Source: Colwellia chukchiensis (GTDB lineage Bacteria; Pseudomonadota; Gammaproteobacteria; Enterobacterales; Alteromonadaceae). From it: 64,000 nucleotides of DNA. Numbering within the stretch: position 1 is the stretch's first letter; each line of letters opens with the position of its first letter. The stretch is from assembly GCF_002104455.1 (NCBI RefSeq), contig NZ_NBOC01000006.1, positions 122,633 through 186,632 on the forward strand, read 5' to 3'. Below, in pieces: positions 43,367 through 53,545 of this stretch. Made by a program: the position numbers and the translations under genes. A model generated the notes under the pieces. That model was not told where the DNA came from, searched no databases, and saw nothing but the letters and a program-made list of their open reading frames with translations.

Positions 43367-43960
43367 ATGCTGCAATTAAAGCCGCTACCTACACAAGCCA
43401 TTCATAGCGTTGGCGCCTTATTAGTGATCATCCTAGCGGTTATCGCTTATTTATTTGATGAACAAATTGCTTGGCTTTTTATTTATGATCGACAGCTCAT
43501 CAATAGTGGCGAGTATTGGCGCTTGTTAACTGGGCACTTTTTCCACTCTAATGGCAACCATTTGCTGCTAAATATCAGTGCGGTTGTGCTTATTTGGGCA
43601 TTACATGGCCAGTATTATGTCCATAAAACATACTTTTTTACAGTGCTTATTTGTGCACTCGTTTGCAGTGCTGGTATTCATTGGTGGTCGTTAGACATAA
43701 CACAATATGTGGGCTTATCAGGCGTGCTCCATGGCTTATTTATTTGGGGCGCGTTAATGGATATTAAGCATAAAGATAAAACCGGCTATTTATTACTGGC
43801 CGCTGTTATCGGCAAAGTTATTCACGAGCAAATATACGGCGCTAGTGCCGATCTTGAGCAGCTTATCGCAGCCAATGTAGCCACGGATGCTCATTTATAT
43901 GGTGCCATTGGTGGCTTACTTGCCTTTGTTTTATATATTTTAAAGGCAAGTAAGCGGTGA
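43367..43960 (+). CDS. rrtA: Rhombosortase, rhomboid-like intramembrane serine protease
   Basis: 197 residues with six membrane segments. Catalytic Ser118 lies in GLSGVLHGL and His176 in DAHLYGAIGG, the pair of rhombosortases (TIGR03902). YWRLLTGHFFHSNGNHLLLN is the typical loop and helix start. It cleaves proteins with a GlyGly-CTERM tail before transfer to the cell surface. I saw no GlyGly-CTERM protein in this window. GTG at 43328 is an alternative start 13 codons upstream; I favour ATG 43367, as the extra part adds no family block. Confidence 0.87.
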   Translation: MLQLKPLPTQAIHSVGALLVIILAVIAYLFDEQIAWLFIYDRQLINSGEYWRLLTGHFFHSNGNHLLLNISAVVLIWALHGQYYVHKTYFFTVLICALVCSAGIHWWSLDITQYVGLSGVLHGLFIWGALMDIKHKDKTGYLLLAAVIGKVIHEQIYGASADLEQLIAANVATDAHLYGAIGGLLAFVLYILKASKR

Positions 43961-43993
43961 TAATCACTTAATCTCTAATAAATGTGTGACTTG

Positions 43994-45487
43994 TTACTGC
44001 GTTTCTTCATAGGGGTGTAATTTATCAAGCGCAATAGATAAGCCATTTTCTTGTATAACGCGCATATGGTGACGCGCAAGTTCTCTAGCGTTACTCACGC
44101 CACAAGTGTGTGCTAACAAGCCGACACCGTATTGAATATATTTATGATAATTCGCCACTCGCTCGGCCTTATCAATGGGGTCTAAACCTTGTTGAAGCTT
44201 AGGGTTGTGAGTGGTAATGCCGGTTGGGCATGTATCTTTATTACATTGCATGGCTTGAATGCAGCCAAGGGCAAACATAAAGCCACGGGCGGAGTTTACC
44301 GAATCTGCGCCCATGGCTAGCGCCCATGCCACCTTAGACGGCGTGATCAACTTGCCCGCACAAATCACCTTTACTCTATCGCGTAAACCATATTTAATTA
44401 ACAAGTTAACCACCAGTGGCAAACTTTCTTTTAACGGTAAGCCAACATAATCTAGCAAGGGTTGTGGCGCCGCGCCAGTGCCGCCGTCCGCGCTATCGAT
44501 AGTAATAAAGTCAGGGGCAAATTCTCGCCCTTGTTTGTTAATTTCCTGCATTAACTCGCTTAACCAACGCGCCTCACCGATCACAGCTTTAAAACCAACC
44601 GGTTTGCCAGTAACCTTGCGCACACGATTAACCATAGCAAGGATATCTTGAACTGACTTTATTTCTGGATGACCGTTAGGACTTATGGCGTCAACTCCCA
44701 CCGCGATACCGCGTATACGGGCAATTTCTTCGGTGACTTTTTTAGCTGGTAATATACCACCTTTACCTGGTTTAGCCCCTTGCGAAAGTTTAATTTCAAA
44801 CATTTTTATTTGCGGTTTCGCGGCTAAGTTAGCGAGTTGTTGATCGCACATCTGCCCGTGCTCGTCTCTAACACCAAACTTTGCAGTACCGATTTGAAAC
44901 ACCAAGTCTGCACCACTGGCCAAATGATAGTCACTTACTCCCCCCTCACCTGTGTTCATCCAGCAACCAGCTTTTGCCGCACCATTGGCTAATGCTTTCA
45001 CCGCCGTCGCTGAAAGTGCGCCAAAACTCATTGCCGATATATTAAATAAAGAGCTGGTGGTATAGGGCGCTTTACAATTCGGGCCAAAGGTTAAACTACT
45101 GGTGGGCACAGCATCCTCTGCATGCGTTGGGAAAGCACAATTCATAAACATAATCGTGCCGGTTGGCTCGAGATTTCGCGTCGAGCCAAAAGCGACCGTA
45201 CGATCAACGTTTTTCGCTGCCCGATAAACCCAGCTGCGCTCAGCGCGGTTAAAGGGTAACTCTTCTCTGTCCATGGCAAAAAAATATTGTCTGAAAAACT
45301 CACCCTGTTTTTCAAAGAAATAGCGAAAGCGTCCAATAACCGGATAATTATGTCGTATCGCTTGCTTGTTTTGCATTTTATCAACGATATACATATAGAC
45401 AATTGCCAGCACAACTATCGCTAACAATAATATAAATAATGCTGACAATTTTTCTAGGTAGCCTAGCATAGTGTACATATCATCCAT
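43994..45487 (-). CDS. FMN-binding glutamate synthase family protein, membrane-anchored
   Basis: 497 residues. One N-terminal membrane helix (about 13-34), then a glutamate-synthase-like TIM barrel (Glu_synthase type). Blocks: NISAMSFGALSATAVKALANGA, GEGGVSDYHL, EIKLSQGAKPGKGGILPA, ITIDSADGGTGAAPQPLLDYVG and the Cys-containing CNKDTCPTGITTHNP region. The glutamine amidotransferase domain of GltB is absent, so this is not a complete glutamate synthase; the donor and product are unknown. GAGG lies before the ATG. Single gene. Confidence 0.9.
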   Translation of the reverse strand: MDDMYTMLGYLEKLSALFILLLAIVVLAIVYMYIVDKMQNKQAIRHNYPVIGRFRYFFEKQGEFFRQYFFAMDREELPFNRAERSWVYRAAKNVDRTVAFGSTRNLEPTGTIMFMNCAFPTHAEDAVPTSSLTFGPNCKAPYTTSSLFNISAMSFGALSATAVKALANGAAKAGCWMNTGEGGVSDYHLASGADLVFQIGTAKFGVRDEHGQMCDQQLANLAAKPQIKMFEIKLSQGAKPGKGGILPAKKVTEEIARIRGIAVGVDAISPNGHPEIKSVQDILAMVNRVRKVTGKPVGFKAVIGEARWLSELMQEINKQGREFAPDFITIDSADGGTGAAPQPLLDYVGLPLKESLPLVVNLLIKYGLRDRVKVICAGKLITPSKVAWALAMGADSVNSARGFMFALGCIQAMQCNKDTCPTGITTHNPKLQQGLDPIDKAERVANYHKYIQYGVGLLAHTCGVSNARELARHHMRVIQENGLSIALDKLHPYEETQ

Positions 45488-45610
45488 AAAATACCTCGTT
45501 TATTTTTGTGTTCAGATTGACTAGGTAGCGAAAGAGCTTAACATCAATACCATAGCAGCTGTGGTGCTTATAAGCACCAGTATATGCGCACTTAATGACG
45601 CACAAGCGGA

Positions 45611-45640
45611 TAAAAATAAAGCCTCGAATGAGGCTTTATT
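45611..45640 (-). terminator. Rho-independent terminator of the S9 peptidase gene
   Basis: AATAAAGCCTC (45616-45626) pairs with GAGGCTTTATT (45630-45640) around a 3-base loop; TTTTA follows on the minus strand. It lies 15 bases after the stop at 45656. Confidence 0.85.
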
Positions 45641-45655
45641 TAGCAACTTAACTAA

Positions 45656-48121
45656 TTATAAAGTATTTTCAAACAGTTTATAAATTCTCCGGTATTCATC
45701 TAACCATGAGCTAGGTTGCACAAAGCCGTGCGGCTCAACGGGGTAGATAGCCGTTTCAAAGTCTTGTTTTTCTAACTCAATTAAACGTTGCACTAAGCGT
45801 ACGCTGTCTTGGAAAAACACATTGTCATCAACCATAGGGGCATTGATCAATAGTGGCTTATTTAAGCCTTCCGCAAAATATATCGGTGAACTACGCTCGT
45901 AAGCAATTGCATCATCGCCAGGCGTATTGAGTATATTTGACGTATAGCCATGATTATAATACGCCCAATCGGACACTAAGCGTAAAGCTGAGCCCGACTG
46001 AAATAACTCAGGATCGGTGAACATAGCCATCAGCGTTAAAAAACCGCCATAAGAGCCGCCATAAGTACCAACCCGCTTAGGATCGACATTGGCATTGGCC
46101 ACCAACCAATTAACACCATCGCGCATGTCTTGTACTTCAGGTTTCCCCATGTGTCGATAAATAGCGGTACGCCAATCACGTCCATAGCCTTTTGAAGCGC
46201 GATAATCCATATCAATAACAACATAGCCCTGTTGTACTAACATGCTATGAAACATAAATTCTCTGAAATAGCCTGACCAACCTAAATGTGAGTTTTGTAA
46301 GTAACCTGCGCCATGACTAAACATAACGGCACGGTTTTTTTCACTCGACAAATCATAACCAGCGGGCAAATAAACCTTTGAGTATATAGGCATGTCTTGA
46401 TGTGACGAATCAATGGCGACAACATTTGGTGCTGACCACGGCATAGCAAGAAATTCTTGCGTAACCGTATGCGTTAAACGAATCGCTTGGCTATCACTGC
46501 GATTGTCTTTTATATACAGCTCTGGTGGCATAGTAACTTTTGAATGCTCAAGCAAAAGTTTTGATTCATCTGGGCTTAAGGCGTAATCCGTCATTCCACC
46601 TAAATCGGTGAGTGCGGTTATGGCAGCTGAATTAACATCCACTTTATAAATTTCGTAGATGCCGGGGTGCTTTTGATTGGCTTTAAAATAAATGCTTTGC
46701 TCATCTTGCGACAAGGTTAAGGCACTGACTTCAAAGTTGCCTGACGTTAACGCTCTTGCTTTGCCTTGCAATGGCTTAAGATATAAATGTGAATAGCCAC
46801 TTTCTTCTGACAAATAATATAGGCTATCGCTTTGGTGCAACCAACCCATTTCATTGAAGGTGTAGTTTACCCAAGCCTCGTCATGATACCTGTGCTGTGA
46901 AACTAACGCTTTTTTTGCAAAATCAACGGTAGCAATCCAACGATCTTTATTGTCCCAAGCTTCAAACATAATTGCGACTTGCTGACCATTATTTTGCCAC
47001 TGAATAGGCTGAGCGGTTTGCATGACATGGATATGGCGTGCTGATTTTTTCGATTGATAAGATTTTCCGTCACGAGCATGATTTTCTTTACGGACACTGG
47101 CCAGTACATCTTCATCAAAGCCGGGTAAGCTACTGTAATCTAACTGTGCTTTCGTGCCTTGTGCTAAATCCAACAGAAAAACTTGCTCTTGATATTGACG
47201 ATTGTCCGCCACTCGCGCTCGAACTTTTTCTGCCTTAATATCACCGTCATTAGCAATATAATTGGGCATAATATCGCTGTTTTTGCGACTTGGCTTATTA
47301 GCGGTAACACTCACCAATAGTTTATCACCCGCCGGCGAAAGACTTGCATGTACAAGCTTATTGTCTTTTCCTAAATAGAAATTAGTTTGGGTTATGGTGC
47401 TATTGCTTACTCGAAGCTGGCGTTGCTGCTCTGAACGTAAGTCTTTATTTCGTTTTTGTAGCGCAATGTACTCAATCAACTGTTGTTGCTCACTGGCCAA
47501 GTAACTTTGCGGTGCTTGATTTTTTTGCTCACCATCGCTCATTTTCAAGTTAGCAAGTTCTATAATTTTTTGGCTGCGCATATCATGAGCGTAAAATATA
47601 TTGCCAACCCGATAGGCAACATTGCCATTATTTAAAAACATTGCTGCAGACTCAACCGCTGAGGTATGAGTTAGCTGCTGAACACTTTGATTAGCAACAT
47701 CTTTAACAAAAACATTACCTTCAAAGGTGTAAACTTCGTGAGTGCCAGCCGCATTACGCTGTGCATTACGATCGGCAACCACATGCATGTGCGCAAGATT
47801 TACCACTTCGCCATTGCCCTTGTTGGTCAATTTCTTTTCCACTAAATCTCGTAATGGATTGCCTTGGCGTTTTTGTTGATAATAAATCGTATTACTGTCA
47901 TCACCCCAATACCAGGACTCTGGCGAGCGCGCAATCCAGTCCGGATCCGACATGATTTTTTCTAACGTGATCTGACTATTATTAGCGATACCAACCGCTG
48001 CGGTGGCAGCAATTTCATTCGCAACCTTGGGTTGACTATCGAGTGCTTGTTTTTTCTCAGCAGTTGACACACATGCGGTTAACGAAACACTAATAGCAAG
48101 GGCAATTAATTGTATTTTCAT
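45656..48121 (-). CDS. S9 family (DPP IV/acylaminoacyl type) peptidase lipoprotein
   Basis: 821 residues. The signal ends SVSLTACVS, a possible lipid Cys at 17. The N-terminal 550 residues or so form a beta-propeller; the C-terminal hydrolase has GTYGGSYGGFLTLMAMF (nucleophile Ser), MVDDNVFFQDSVRLVQRL (Asp) and VEPHGFVQPSSW (His). Such S9 enzymes release dipeptides or act on short peptides; here in the periplasm or on the outer membrane. Single gene with its own terminator. Confidence 0.93.
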   Translation of the reverse strand: MKIQLIALAISVSLTACVSTAEKKQALDSQPKVANEIAATAAVGIANNSQITLEKIMSDPDWIARSPESWYWGDDSNTIYYQQKRQGNPLRDLVEKKLTNKGNGEVVNLAHMHVVADRNAQRNAAGTHEVYTFEGNVFVKDVANQSVQQLTHTSAVESAAMFLNNGNVAYRVGNIFYAHDMRSQKIIELANLKMSDGEQKNQAPQSYLASEQQQLIEYIALQKRNKDLRSEQQRQLRVSNSTITQTNFYLGKDNKLVHASLSPAGDKLLVSVTANKPSRKNSDIMPNYIANDGDIKAEKVRARVADNRQYQEQVFLLDLAQGTKAQLDYSSLPGFDEDVLASVRKENHARDGKSYQSKKSARHIHVMQTAQPIQWQNNGQQVAIMFEAWDNKDRWIATVDFAKKALVSQHRYHDEAWVNYTFNEMGWLHQSDSLYYLSEESGYSHLYLKPLQGKARALTSGNFEVSALTLSQDEQSIYFKANQKHPGIYEIYKVDVNSAAITALTDLGGMTDYALSPDESKLLLEHSKVTMPPELYIKDNRSDSQAIRLTHTVTQEFLAMPWSAPNVVAIDSSHQDMPIYSKVYLPAGYDLSSEKNRAVMFSHGAGYLQNSHLGWSGYFREFMFHSMLVQQGYVVIDMDYRASKGYGRDWRTAIYRHMGKPEVQDMRDGVNWLVANANVDPKRVGTYGGSYGGFLTLMAMFTDPELFQSGSALRLVSDWAYYNHGYTSNILNTPGDDAIAYERSSPIYFAEGLNKPLLINAPMVDDNVFFQDSVRLVQRLIELEKQDFETAIYPVEPHGFVQPSSWLDEYRRIYKLFENTL

Positions 48122-48340
48122 AGGTTATGGGTACTTATTATATAAATGGCTGGAATATATTTAATGGCGCTAGCGTTAATAATGAATATTGCATTTTACT
48201 GACGCCTAATTACACAGCCCATAGTTATACTAAGCTATGCGCCGATTTTCAATGAAACAAGTGCACAACACGACCAATTACGAAATTTACACGGTGAAAA
48301 CCAGCCTTGGGGCTAATATCTATACTAAGCAGTCGTTAAG

Positions 48341-48369
48341 TTGGGCTTAGCGTTGAACTCTGCTATAAT
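48341..48369 (+). promoter_or_regulatory. Sigma-70 promoter upstream of ygiQ
   Basis: TTGGGC (48341-48346), 17-base spacer, TATAAT (48364-48369), followed by CGCGCGC. The start codon is 130 bases further on. The same TATAATCGCGCGC string occurs before ybiT. Apart from this, 48122-48499 holds nothing I can name. Confidence 0.55.
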
Positions 48370-48499
48370 CGCGCGCTTCGCCGAACAGCGCTAAATAATG
48401 TGACAATAATCACTAAAGGCGCATTTTTAGCTTGATGCTTTACTTCAAGCATATGCCTAGCAAGCACAAGCAACCGATAATATTTAATTTAGGTGTATT

Positions 48500-50803
48500 A
48501 TGAATTTAGCAGCAAGTCAACAAGTAACAACCAACCTATTCGACTACCCTAAATATTGGGCTCAAAGTTATGGTACGGCGCCATTTTTACCTATGTCTCG
48601 AGCAGAAATGACGCAATTAGGTTGGGATAGCTGCGACATTATTATTGTTACTGGTGATGCGTATGTCGATCACCCAAGTTTCGGCATGGCGGTGATCGGC
48701 CGTATGCTAGAAGCGCAAGGCTTTCGGGTTGGCATTATTGCGCAACCGGATTGGCGAAATAAAGAAGCCTTTATGGCGCTAGGCAAACCAAACCTGTTTT
48801 TTGGTGTCACCGCCGGCAATATGGACTCAATGATCAACCGTTATACTGCCGAGCGCCGTATACGTCATGATGATGCCTACACACCTAATGATGAAGGTGG
48901 TAAACGTCCTGATCGCGCCGTTACCGCTTATACACAAAAATGTAAAGAAGCCTATAAGGGTGTGCCCATTATTATTGGTGGTATTGAGGCAAGTTTGCGT
49001 CGGATTGCACATTATGATTATTGGTCTGATAAAGTGCGTCAATCAGTCTTATTTGACTCCAAAGCTGATCTACTAATTTATGGTAATGCTGAGCGACCGT
49101 TAATTGAAATTGCGCACCGAATCGCCAATGGCGAAAATGTTAAAAATATCACAGATGTGCGTGGCAGTGCATTTTTGGCCAATCAGGCCTTACCAGGTTG
49201 GCATGGCATAGACTCACGTTCTATTGATAAGCCTGGCAAAATAGACCCAATTTTCAGTCCATATCAAGATATGACCTCCCCCGATTGTGCCACTACAGCC
49301 GCCAATGCTGCCGCCAAAGTGGTTGAAAATGATATGACAAAAAGCGCACAACCTGTACAGATAAGTGAGTTTCGCGCGACAGCCCATCGAAACAAGTCCT
49401 GGGCGGAAAAGAAAAAGCCTTGGGAAACAACCTATATAAACTTGCCAACCTTTGAACAGGTCAAAGAAAATAAAGTGCTGTACGCTCATGCTTCGCGTAT
49501 TTTTCACCAAGAAGTAAACCCAACGTCTGCGAAACCATTAGTGCAAAAGCATGGCAGTCGCCTGATATGGCTCAACCCGCCGGCAAAACCTTTATCTGAA
49601 GCAGAAATGGATGGTGTTTTCGGTTTACCGTATCAACGCGTGCCACACCCAGCATATGGCAAGGCAAAAATTCCCGCCTATGAGATGATAAAAACTTCAA
49701 TTAACATTATGCGTGGCTGTTTTGGCGGTTGCACCTTTTGCTCAATTACTGAGCATGAAGGTCGCATAATTCAAAGTCGCTCTGAAGACTCCATTATCGC
49801 AGAAATTGAAGACATTAAGTTAAAAGTACCCGGCTTTACCGGTGTGATATCTGATCTAGGCGGCCCAACGGCTAACATGTACAAACTGAACTGTAAAAGT
49901 AAAAAAGCGGAAGCGACATGTCGCAAACCGTCGTGCGTATGGCCAACCATTTGTGGGCATTTAGAAACAGACCATAGCCCGACCATAAACTTGTACCGAC
50001 GCGCACGCAAAGTAAAAGGCATCAAGAAAATATTAATTGCCTCTGGCGTACGGTATGACTTAGCGATACAAGACCCAGAATATATTAAAGAGCTCGCCAC
50101 GCACCATGTCGGCGGCTACTTAAAAATTGCCCCTGAGCATACCGAAGAAGGCCCGCTAAATAAAATGATGAAGCCGGGTATGGGCAGTTATGACAAATTT
50201 AAAGAGTTGTTTGATCACTATTCAAAACTTGCTGGCAAAAAGCAGTATTTAATCCCTTACTTTATCTCAGCTCACCCTGGCACCACAGATTTAGACATGG
50301 TTAACCTCGCGCTTTGGCTAAAATCAAACGACTTTAAGCTCGACCAAGTACAGAACTTTTATCCTTCGCCTTTAGCTAATGCCACCACGCTCTATCATAC
50401 TGAGCTAGACGCATTGCGTAACATTAAAAAAGACAGTGCCACGGTACCTGTGCCTAAAGGTGCCATTCAACGACGTCTACACAAAGCCATATTGCGCTAC
50501 CATGATCCGGCAAACTGGCCGATGATACGCGAAGCCTTAAAGAAAATGGGCTTAGCAAGAAAGCTCATTGGCAGCCAACCCGGCTGCTTAGTCCCTCATG
50601 AGAGCAGAAATGAAACAAAGCACCAGCATTATAAAAACAAGGGTAAAGGCAAAAATAATCCACTAGGCCACAAAACCTCGCCGGGGCAAACAAAGCGCTA
50701 TGGCAAAAAGCCGCTAACGTCAGAAAAAGGGAAACAAGGACTAACTCGGTTTAGTGATAACCAGTTTAGTCAACGAAAAAAGCCAAGCAAGAAAGCACAT
50801 TAA
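48500..50803 (+). CDS. ygiQ: YgiQ family radical SAM protein
   Basis: 767 residues, usual YgiQ size. Radical SAM cluster motif CFGGCTFC (CxxxCxxC) follows INIMRG. Other family blocks: [19 protein letters not shown] and [19 protein letters not shown] at the N-terminus (cobalamin-binding-like fold), [16 protein letters not shown], and [20 protein letters not shown]. The C-terminal tail is Lys/Gln-rich and probably disordered. The substrate of YgiQ is not known. Strong sigma-70 promoter upstream. Confidence 0.95.
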   Translation: MNLAASQQVTTNLFDYPKYWAQSYGTAPFLPMSRAEMTQLGWDSCDIIIVTGDAYVDHPSFGMAVIGRMLEAQGFRVGIIAQPDWRNKEAFMALGKPNLFFGVTAGNMDSMINRYTAERRIRHDDAYTPNDEGGKRPDRAVTAYTQKCKEAYKGVPIIIGGIEASLRRIAHYDYWSDKVRQSVLFDSKADLLIYGNAERPLIEIAHRIANGENVKNITDVRGSAFLANQALPGWHGIDSRSIDKPGKIDPIFSPYQDMTSPDCATTAANAAAKVVENDMTKSAQPVQISEFRATAHRNKSWAEKKKPWETTYINLPTFEQVKENKVLYAHASRIFHQEVNPTSAKPLVQKHGSRLIWLNPPAKPLSEAEMDGVFGLPYQRVPHPAYGKAKIPAYEMIKTSINIMRGCFGGCTFCSITEHEGRIIQSRSEDSIIAEIEDIKLKVPGFTGVISDLGGPTANMYKLNCKSKKAEATCRKPSCVWPTICGHLETDHSPTINLYRRARKVKGIKKILIASGVRYDLAIQDPEYIKELATHHVGGYLKIAPEHTEEGPLNKMMKPGMGSYDKFKELFDHYSKLAGKKQYLIPYFISAHPGTTDLDMVNLALWLKSNDFKLDQVQNFYPSPLANATTLYHTELDALRNIKKDSATVPVPKGAIQRRLHKAILRYHDPANWPMIREALKKMGLARKLIGSQPGCLVPHESRNETKHQHYKNKGKGKNNPLGHKTSPGQTKRYGKKPLTSEKGKQGLTRFSDNQFSQRKKPSKKAH

Positions 50804-51061
50804 GCGACTTGTCGTTAATTAGTAGCACGTCGCTAAAGCGACATAGTGCTAAAGCAAGATTACTATTTACGCCTAAAACTGATAATGTATAAACCGTTGC
50901 TGTGACTTGACGATTGTTGATAACAAGCTCACAAGTCACACTCGCTAAGATAAGGTTTACTTGCCGGCTTTAAAAGGTCCAATCGCCCAGATATTGCCGC
51001 ATCTATGTGGTATTTTACGGCTACCAGTGCCAAGGTTATTGATACACGTTCAGAGGTCATT

Positions 51062-53338
51062 ATGTCAAACCCAGAAAATAATAAGCCTGCATACACGCCA
51101 CCAGCAGGTGGCTGGGGCGCTTTAAAGAGCTCGGCATCACATTTAATTCGTAGTGAAGGCGCAACAAAAAGTGTTAAAGCACTGCTTAGGGCCAACCAAC
51201 CCGGGGGGTTTGATTGTCCGGGTTGTGCGTGGGGCGATGAAAAAAATGCGGGTAAAATAGATTTTTGCGAAAATGGCGTTAAAGCCATCGCTTGGGAAGC
51301 GACCACAAAACGTGTTGATGCAACATTTTTTCAACAATACTCTGTTTCAGAGCTACAGACATGGGATGATCATAGCTTAGAAAAAAGTGGCCGCCTTACT
51401 GAGCCTATGCTGTATGACGCGAAAAGCGACCACTACCAAGCGATCAGCTGGCAAGACGCTTTTGCACAGATAGCAACACATTTACAACAACTCGACAGTC
51501 CGGATGAAGCGCTATTTTATACTTCTGGCAGAGCAAGTAATGAAGTGGCCTATTTATATCAGCTATTTGGCAGAGTTTTTGGTACTAATAACTTTCCAGA
51601 TTGCTCAAATATGTGCCATGAAGCTTCTGGCGTTGGCATGACCCGAAGCATAGGGGTTGGCAAAGGCACTGTGACCATGGACGATTTTGAGCACGCCGAT
51701 GCTATTTTTGTCTTTGGGCAAAATCCAGGCACTAATCATCCACGCATGTTAGCAACCTTGCGAAAAGCGAGTAAGCGTGGTGCTAAAGTAGTGGCTATCA
51801 ATAACTTACAAGAACGCGGTTTACAAAAATTTGCTGACCCGCAAAACCCGCAAGACATGTTATTGTTTTCTAGCACTGATATTAGTCAATATTACTTCAC
51901 CCCTAAACTTGGTGGTGACATGGCAATTTTACGCGGCATTGCCAAAGGCCTTTTTGAGCGTTCACAGCACGATGATTCTATTCTAGACTTGGATTTTATT
52001 AACCAACACTGTCACAACTTTAGTGAATATAAAGCAGCGGTTATGGCCTGTTCTTGGCAAAAAATTTGCCAACAAAGTGGCTTGTCGCGTGCTGAAATTG
52101 AGCAAATGATCAGCATTTATGCCTACAGTAAAAATGTTATTTTTACTTGGGCAATGGGCATCACTCAACACCAACACTCAGTGGCAACGGTACAAGAACT
52201 CATTAATGTTTTGCTATTACGGGGCAATATTGGTCGTAAAGGTGCCGGTGCTTGCCCTGTGCGAGGACATTCAAATGTACAAGGTAACCGCACGGTCGGT
52301 ATTAACGAAAAGCCGTCGCCAGCATTTATTGACGCCCTACAGGCAAGATATAATACTAAACTGCCCTATCGCTATGGCTTTAATACCGTAGAAGCTATCG
52401 ACGCTATGCTGTCAGGCAAAGGTAAAGTATTTATTGCCTTAGGCGGTAACTTTGCGGCTGCAACACCAGACAGCGCACAAACCTATCAAGCGCTAAAAAA
52501 TTGTGACTTAACGGTACATATCAGCACTAAATTAAATCGTAGTCATGTTATTACCGGCAAACAAGCACTTATTCTGCCATGCCTAGGCCGTACTGAGATT
52601 GACCTGCAAGCCGGCATTGAGCAATGCATTAGCGTAGAAGACTCCATGAGCATGGTGCACAGCTCGCGCGGTGTTAATCAACCCGCCTCAGATATGTTAC
52701 GCTCTGAGGTTGCCATTATAGCTGGCATTGCTTGTGCAACCTTAGGTAATGAAATCGTGAATTGGCCGAAATTTGCTGAAAATTATGCGCTGATCCGCGA
52801 CGAAATTGCGGCAGTGCTCCCCGAGTTTTCAGATTATAACGCCCGCATTGATAGTAAACGTGGCTTTTACTTGCAAAATAAAGCCGCGCTGCGGATTTGG
52901 CAAACTGACAATGAAAAGGCCAATTTTTCGCTCACCCAGTTACCCGCAGCACTAGGTCACGAAAAGCCTGTTACAGCCAACAGCCCTACCTTAACGCTAC
53001 AAACACTGCGCTCGCACGATCAATACAATACCTCTATTTATGGCATGAATGACAGATATCGAGGGGTTTATGGTGAGCGTAACGTCATTTTTATGAACCG
53101 CGACGATATGCAAGCACAGCAATTATATGAGGGGGATAAGGTTACTATCAACACGGTTAGCGATGATAAAATAGCCCGTTCGGTGCAAAACTTTAAAGTG
53201 GTCGGCTATAACATCCCCCAAGGTTGTGCCGCTGCTTACTACCCCGAAACCAATCCGTTAATACCCTTAGGCAGCGTTGCACAAGACTGTGGCACACCAA
53301 CCTATAAGTCCATTACAATTAAATTAACGAAAAGCTAA
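51062..53338 (+). CDS. FdhF/YdeP family molybdopterin oxidoreductase
   Basis: 758 residues of the formate-dehydrogenase-alpha-like family (TIGR01701 type). PPAGGWGALKS and FDCPGCAWGDE at the start, TSGRASNEVAYLYQLFGR, NMCHEASGVGM, FGQNPGTNHPRML, INNLQERGL and RGNIGRKGAGACPVRGHSNVQG-like block (split), with GERNVIFMNRDDM in the C-terminal MGD-binding domain. It probably binds a bis-MGD cofactor; E. coli YdeP is linked to acid resistance but its reaction is unknown. No small subunit or fdhD in this window. ATG 51062 begins the family N-terminus; an upstream in-frame start at 51005 adds 19 unrelated residues. Confidence 0.92.
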   Translation: MSNPENNKPAYTPPAGGWGALKSSASHLIRSEGATKSVKALLRANQPGGFDCPGCAWGDEKNAGKIDFCENGVKAIAWEATTKRVDATFFQQYSVSELQTWDDHSLEKSGRLTEPMLYDAKSDHYQAISWQDAFAQIATHLQQLDSPDEALFYTSGRASNEVAYLYQLFGRVFGTNNFPDCSNMCHEASGVGMTRSIGVGKGTVTMDDFEHADAIFVFGQNPGTNHPRMLATLRKASKRGAKVVAINNLQERGLQKFADPQNPQDMLLFSSTDISQYYFTPKLGGDMAILRGIAKGLFERSQHDDSILDLDFINQHCHNFSEYKAAVMACSWQKICQQSGLSRAEIEQMISIYAYSKNVIFTWAMGITQHQHSVATVQELINVLLLRGNIGRKGAGACPVRGHSNVQGNRTVGINEKPSPAFIDALQARYNTKLPYRYGFNTVEAIDAMLSGKGKVFIALGGNFAAATPDSAQTYQALKNCDLTVHISTKLNRSHVITGKQALILPCLGRTEIDLQAGIEQCISVEDSMSMVHSSRGVNQPASDMLRSEVAIIAGIACATLGNEIVNWPKFAENYALIRDEIAAVLPEFSDYNARIDSKRGFYLQNKAALRIWQTDNEKANFSLTQLPAALGHEKPVTANSPTLTLQTLRSHDQYNTSIYGMNDRYRGVYGERNVIFMNRDDMQAQQLYEGDKVTINTVSDDKIARSVQNFKVVGYNIPQGCAAAYYPETNPLIPLGSVAQDCGTPTYKSITIKLTKS

Positions 53339-53438
53339 CACTGATTAGCACACTAGATAGATATAATGGTGCCGAGAAGGAATAACCCTATCGGCGGCAT
53401 TTTACCAACAATATCTATGTTAAGGCTCAACGCGCTGT

Positions 53439-53467
53439 TTGGCTAATCACGCCCTATCGTATATAAT
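53439..53467 (+). promoter_or_regulatory. Sigma-70 promoter upstream of ybiT
   Basis: TTGGCT (53439-53444), 17-base spacer, TATAAT (53462-53467), then CGCGCGC. The ybiT start at 53546 is 78 bases downstream. Discriminator identical to that before ygiQ. Confidence 0.55.
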
Positions 53468-53545
53468 CGCGCGCATTATTTATCTTATCTCTCGATGGCT
53501 GCTTGCTCTTTATTAAAGCTCATCAAAAATCACTATGGAACAAAC

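Noticed and set aside
48867..49076. Plus-strand 69-codon frame inside ygiQ
   Set aside because: It is an alternative frame of a well-supported gene with no ribosome site or family pattern.
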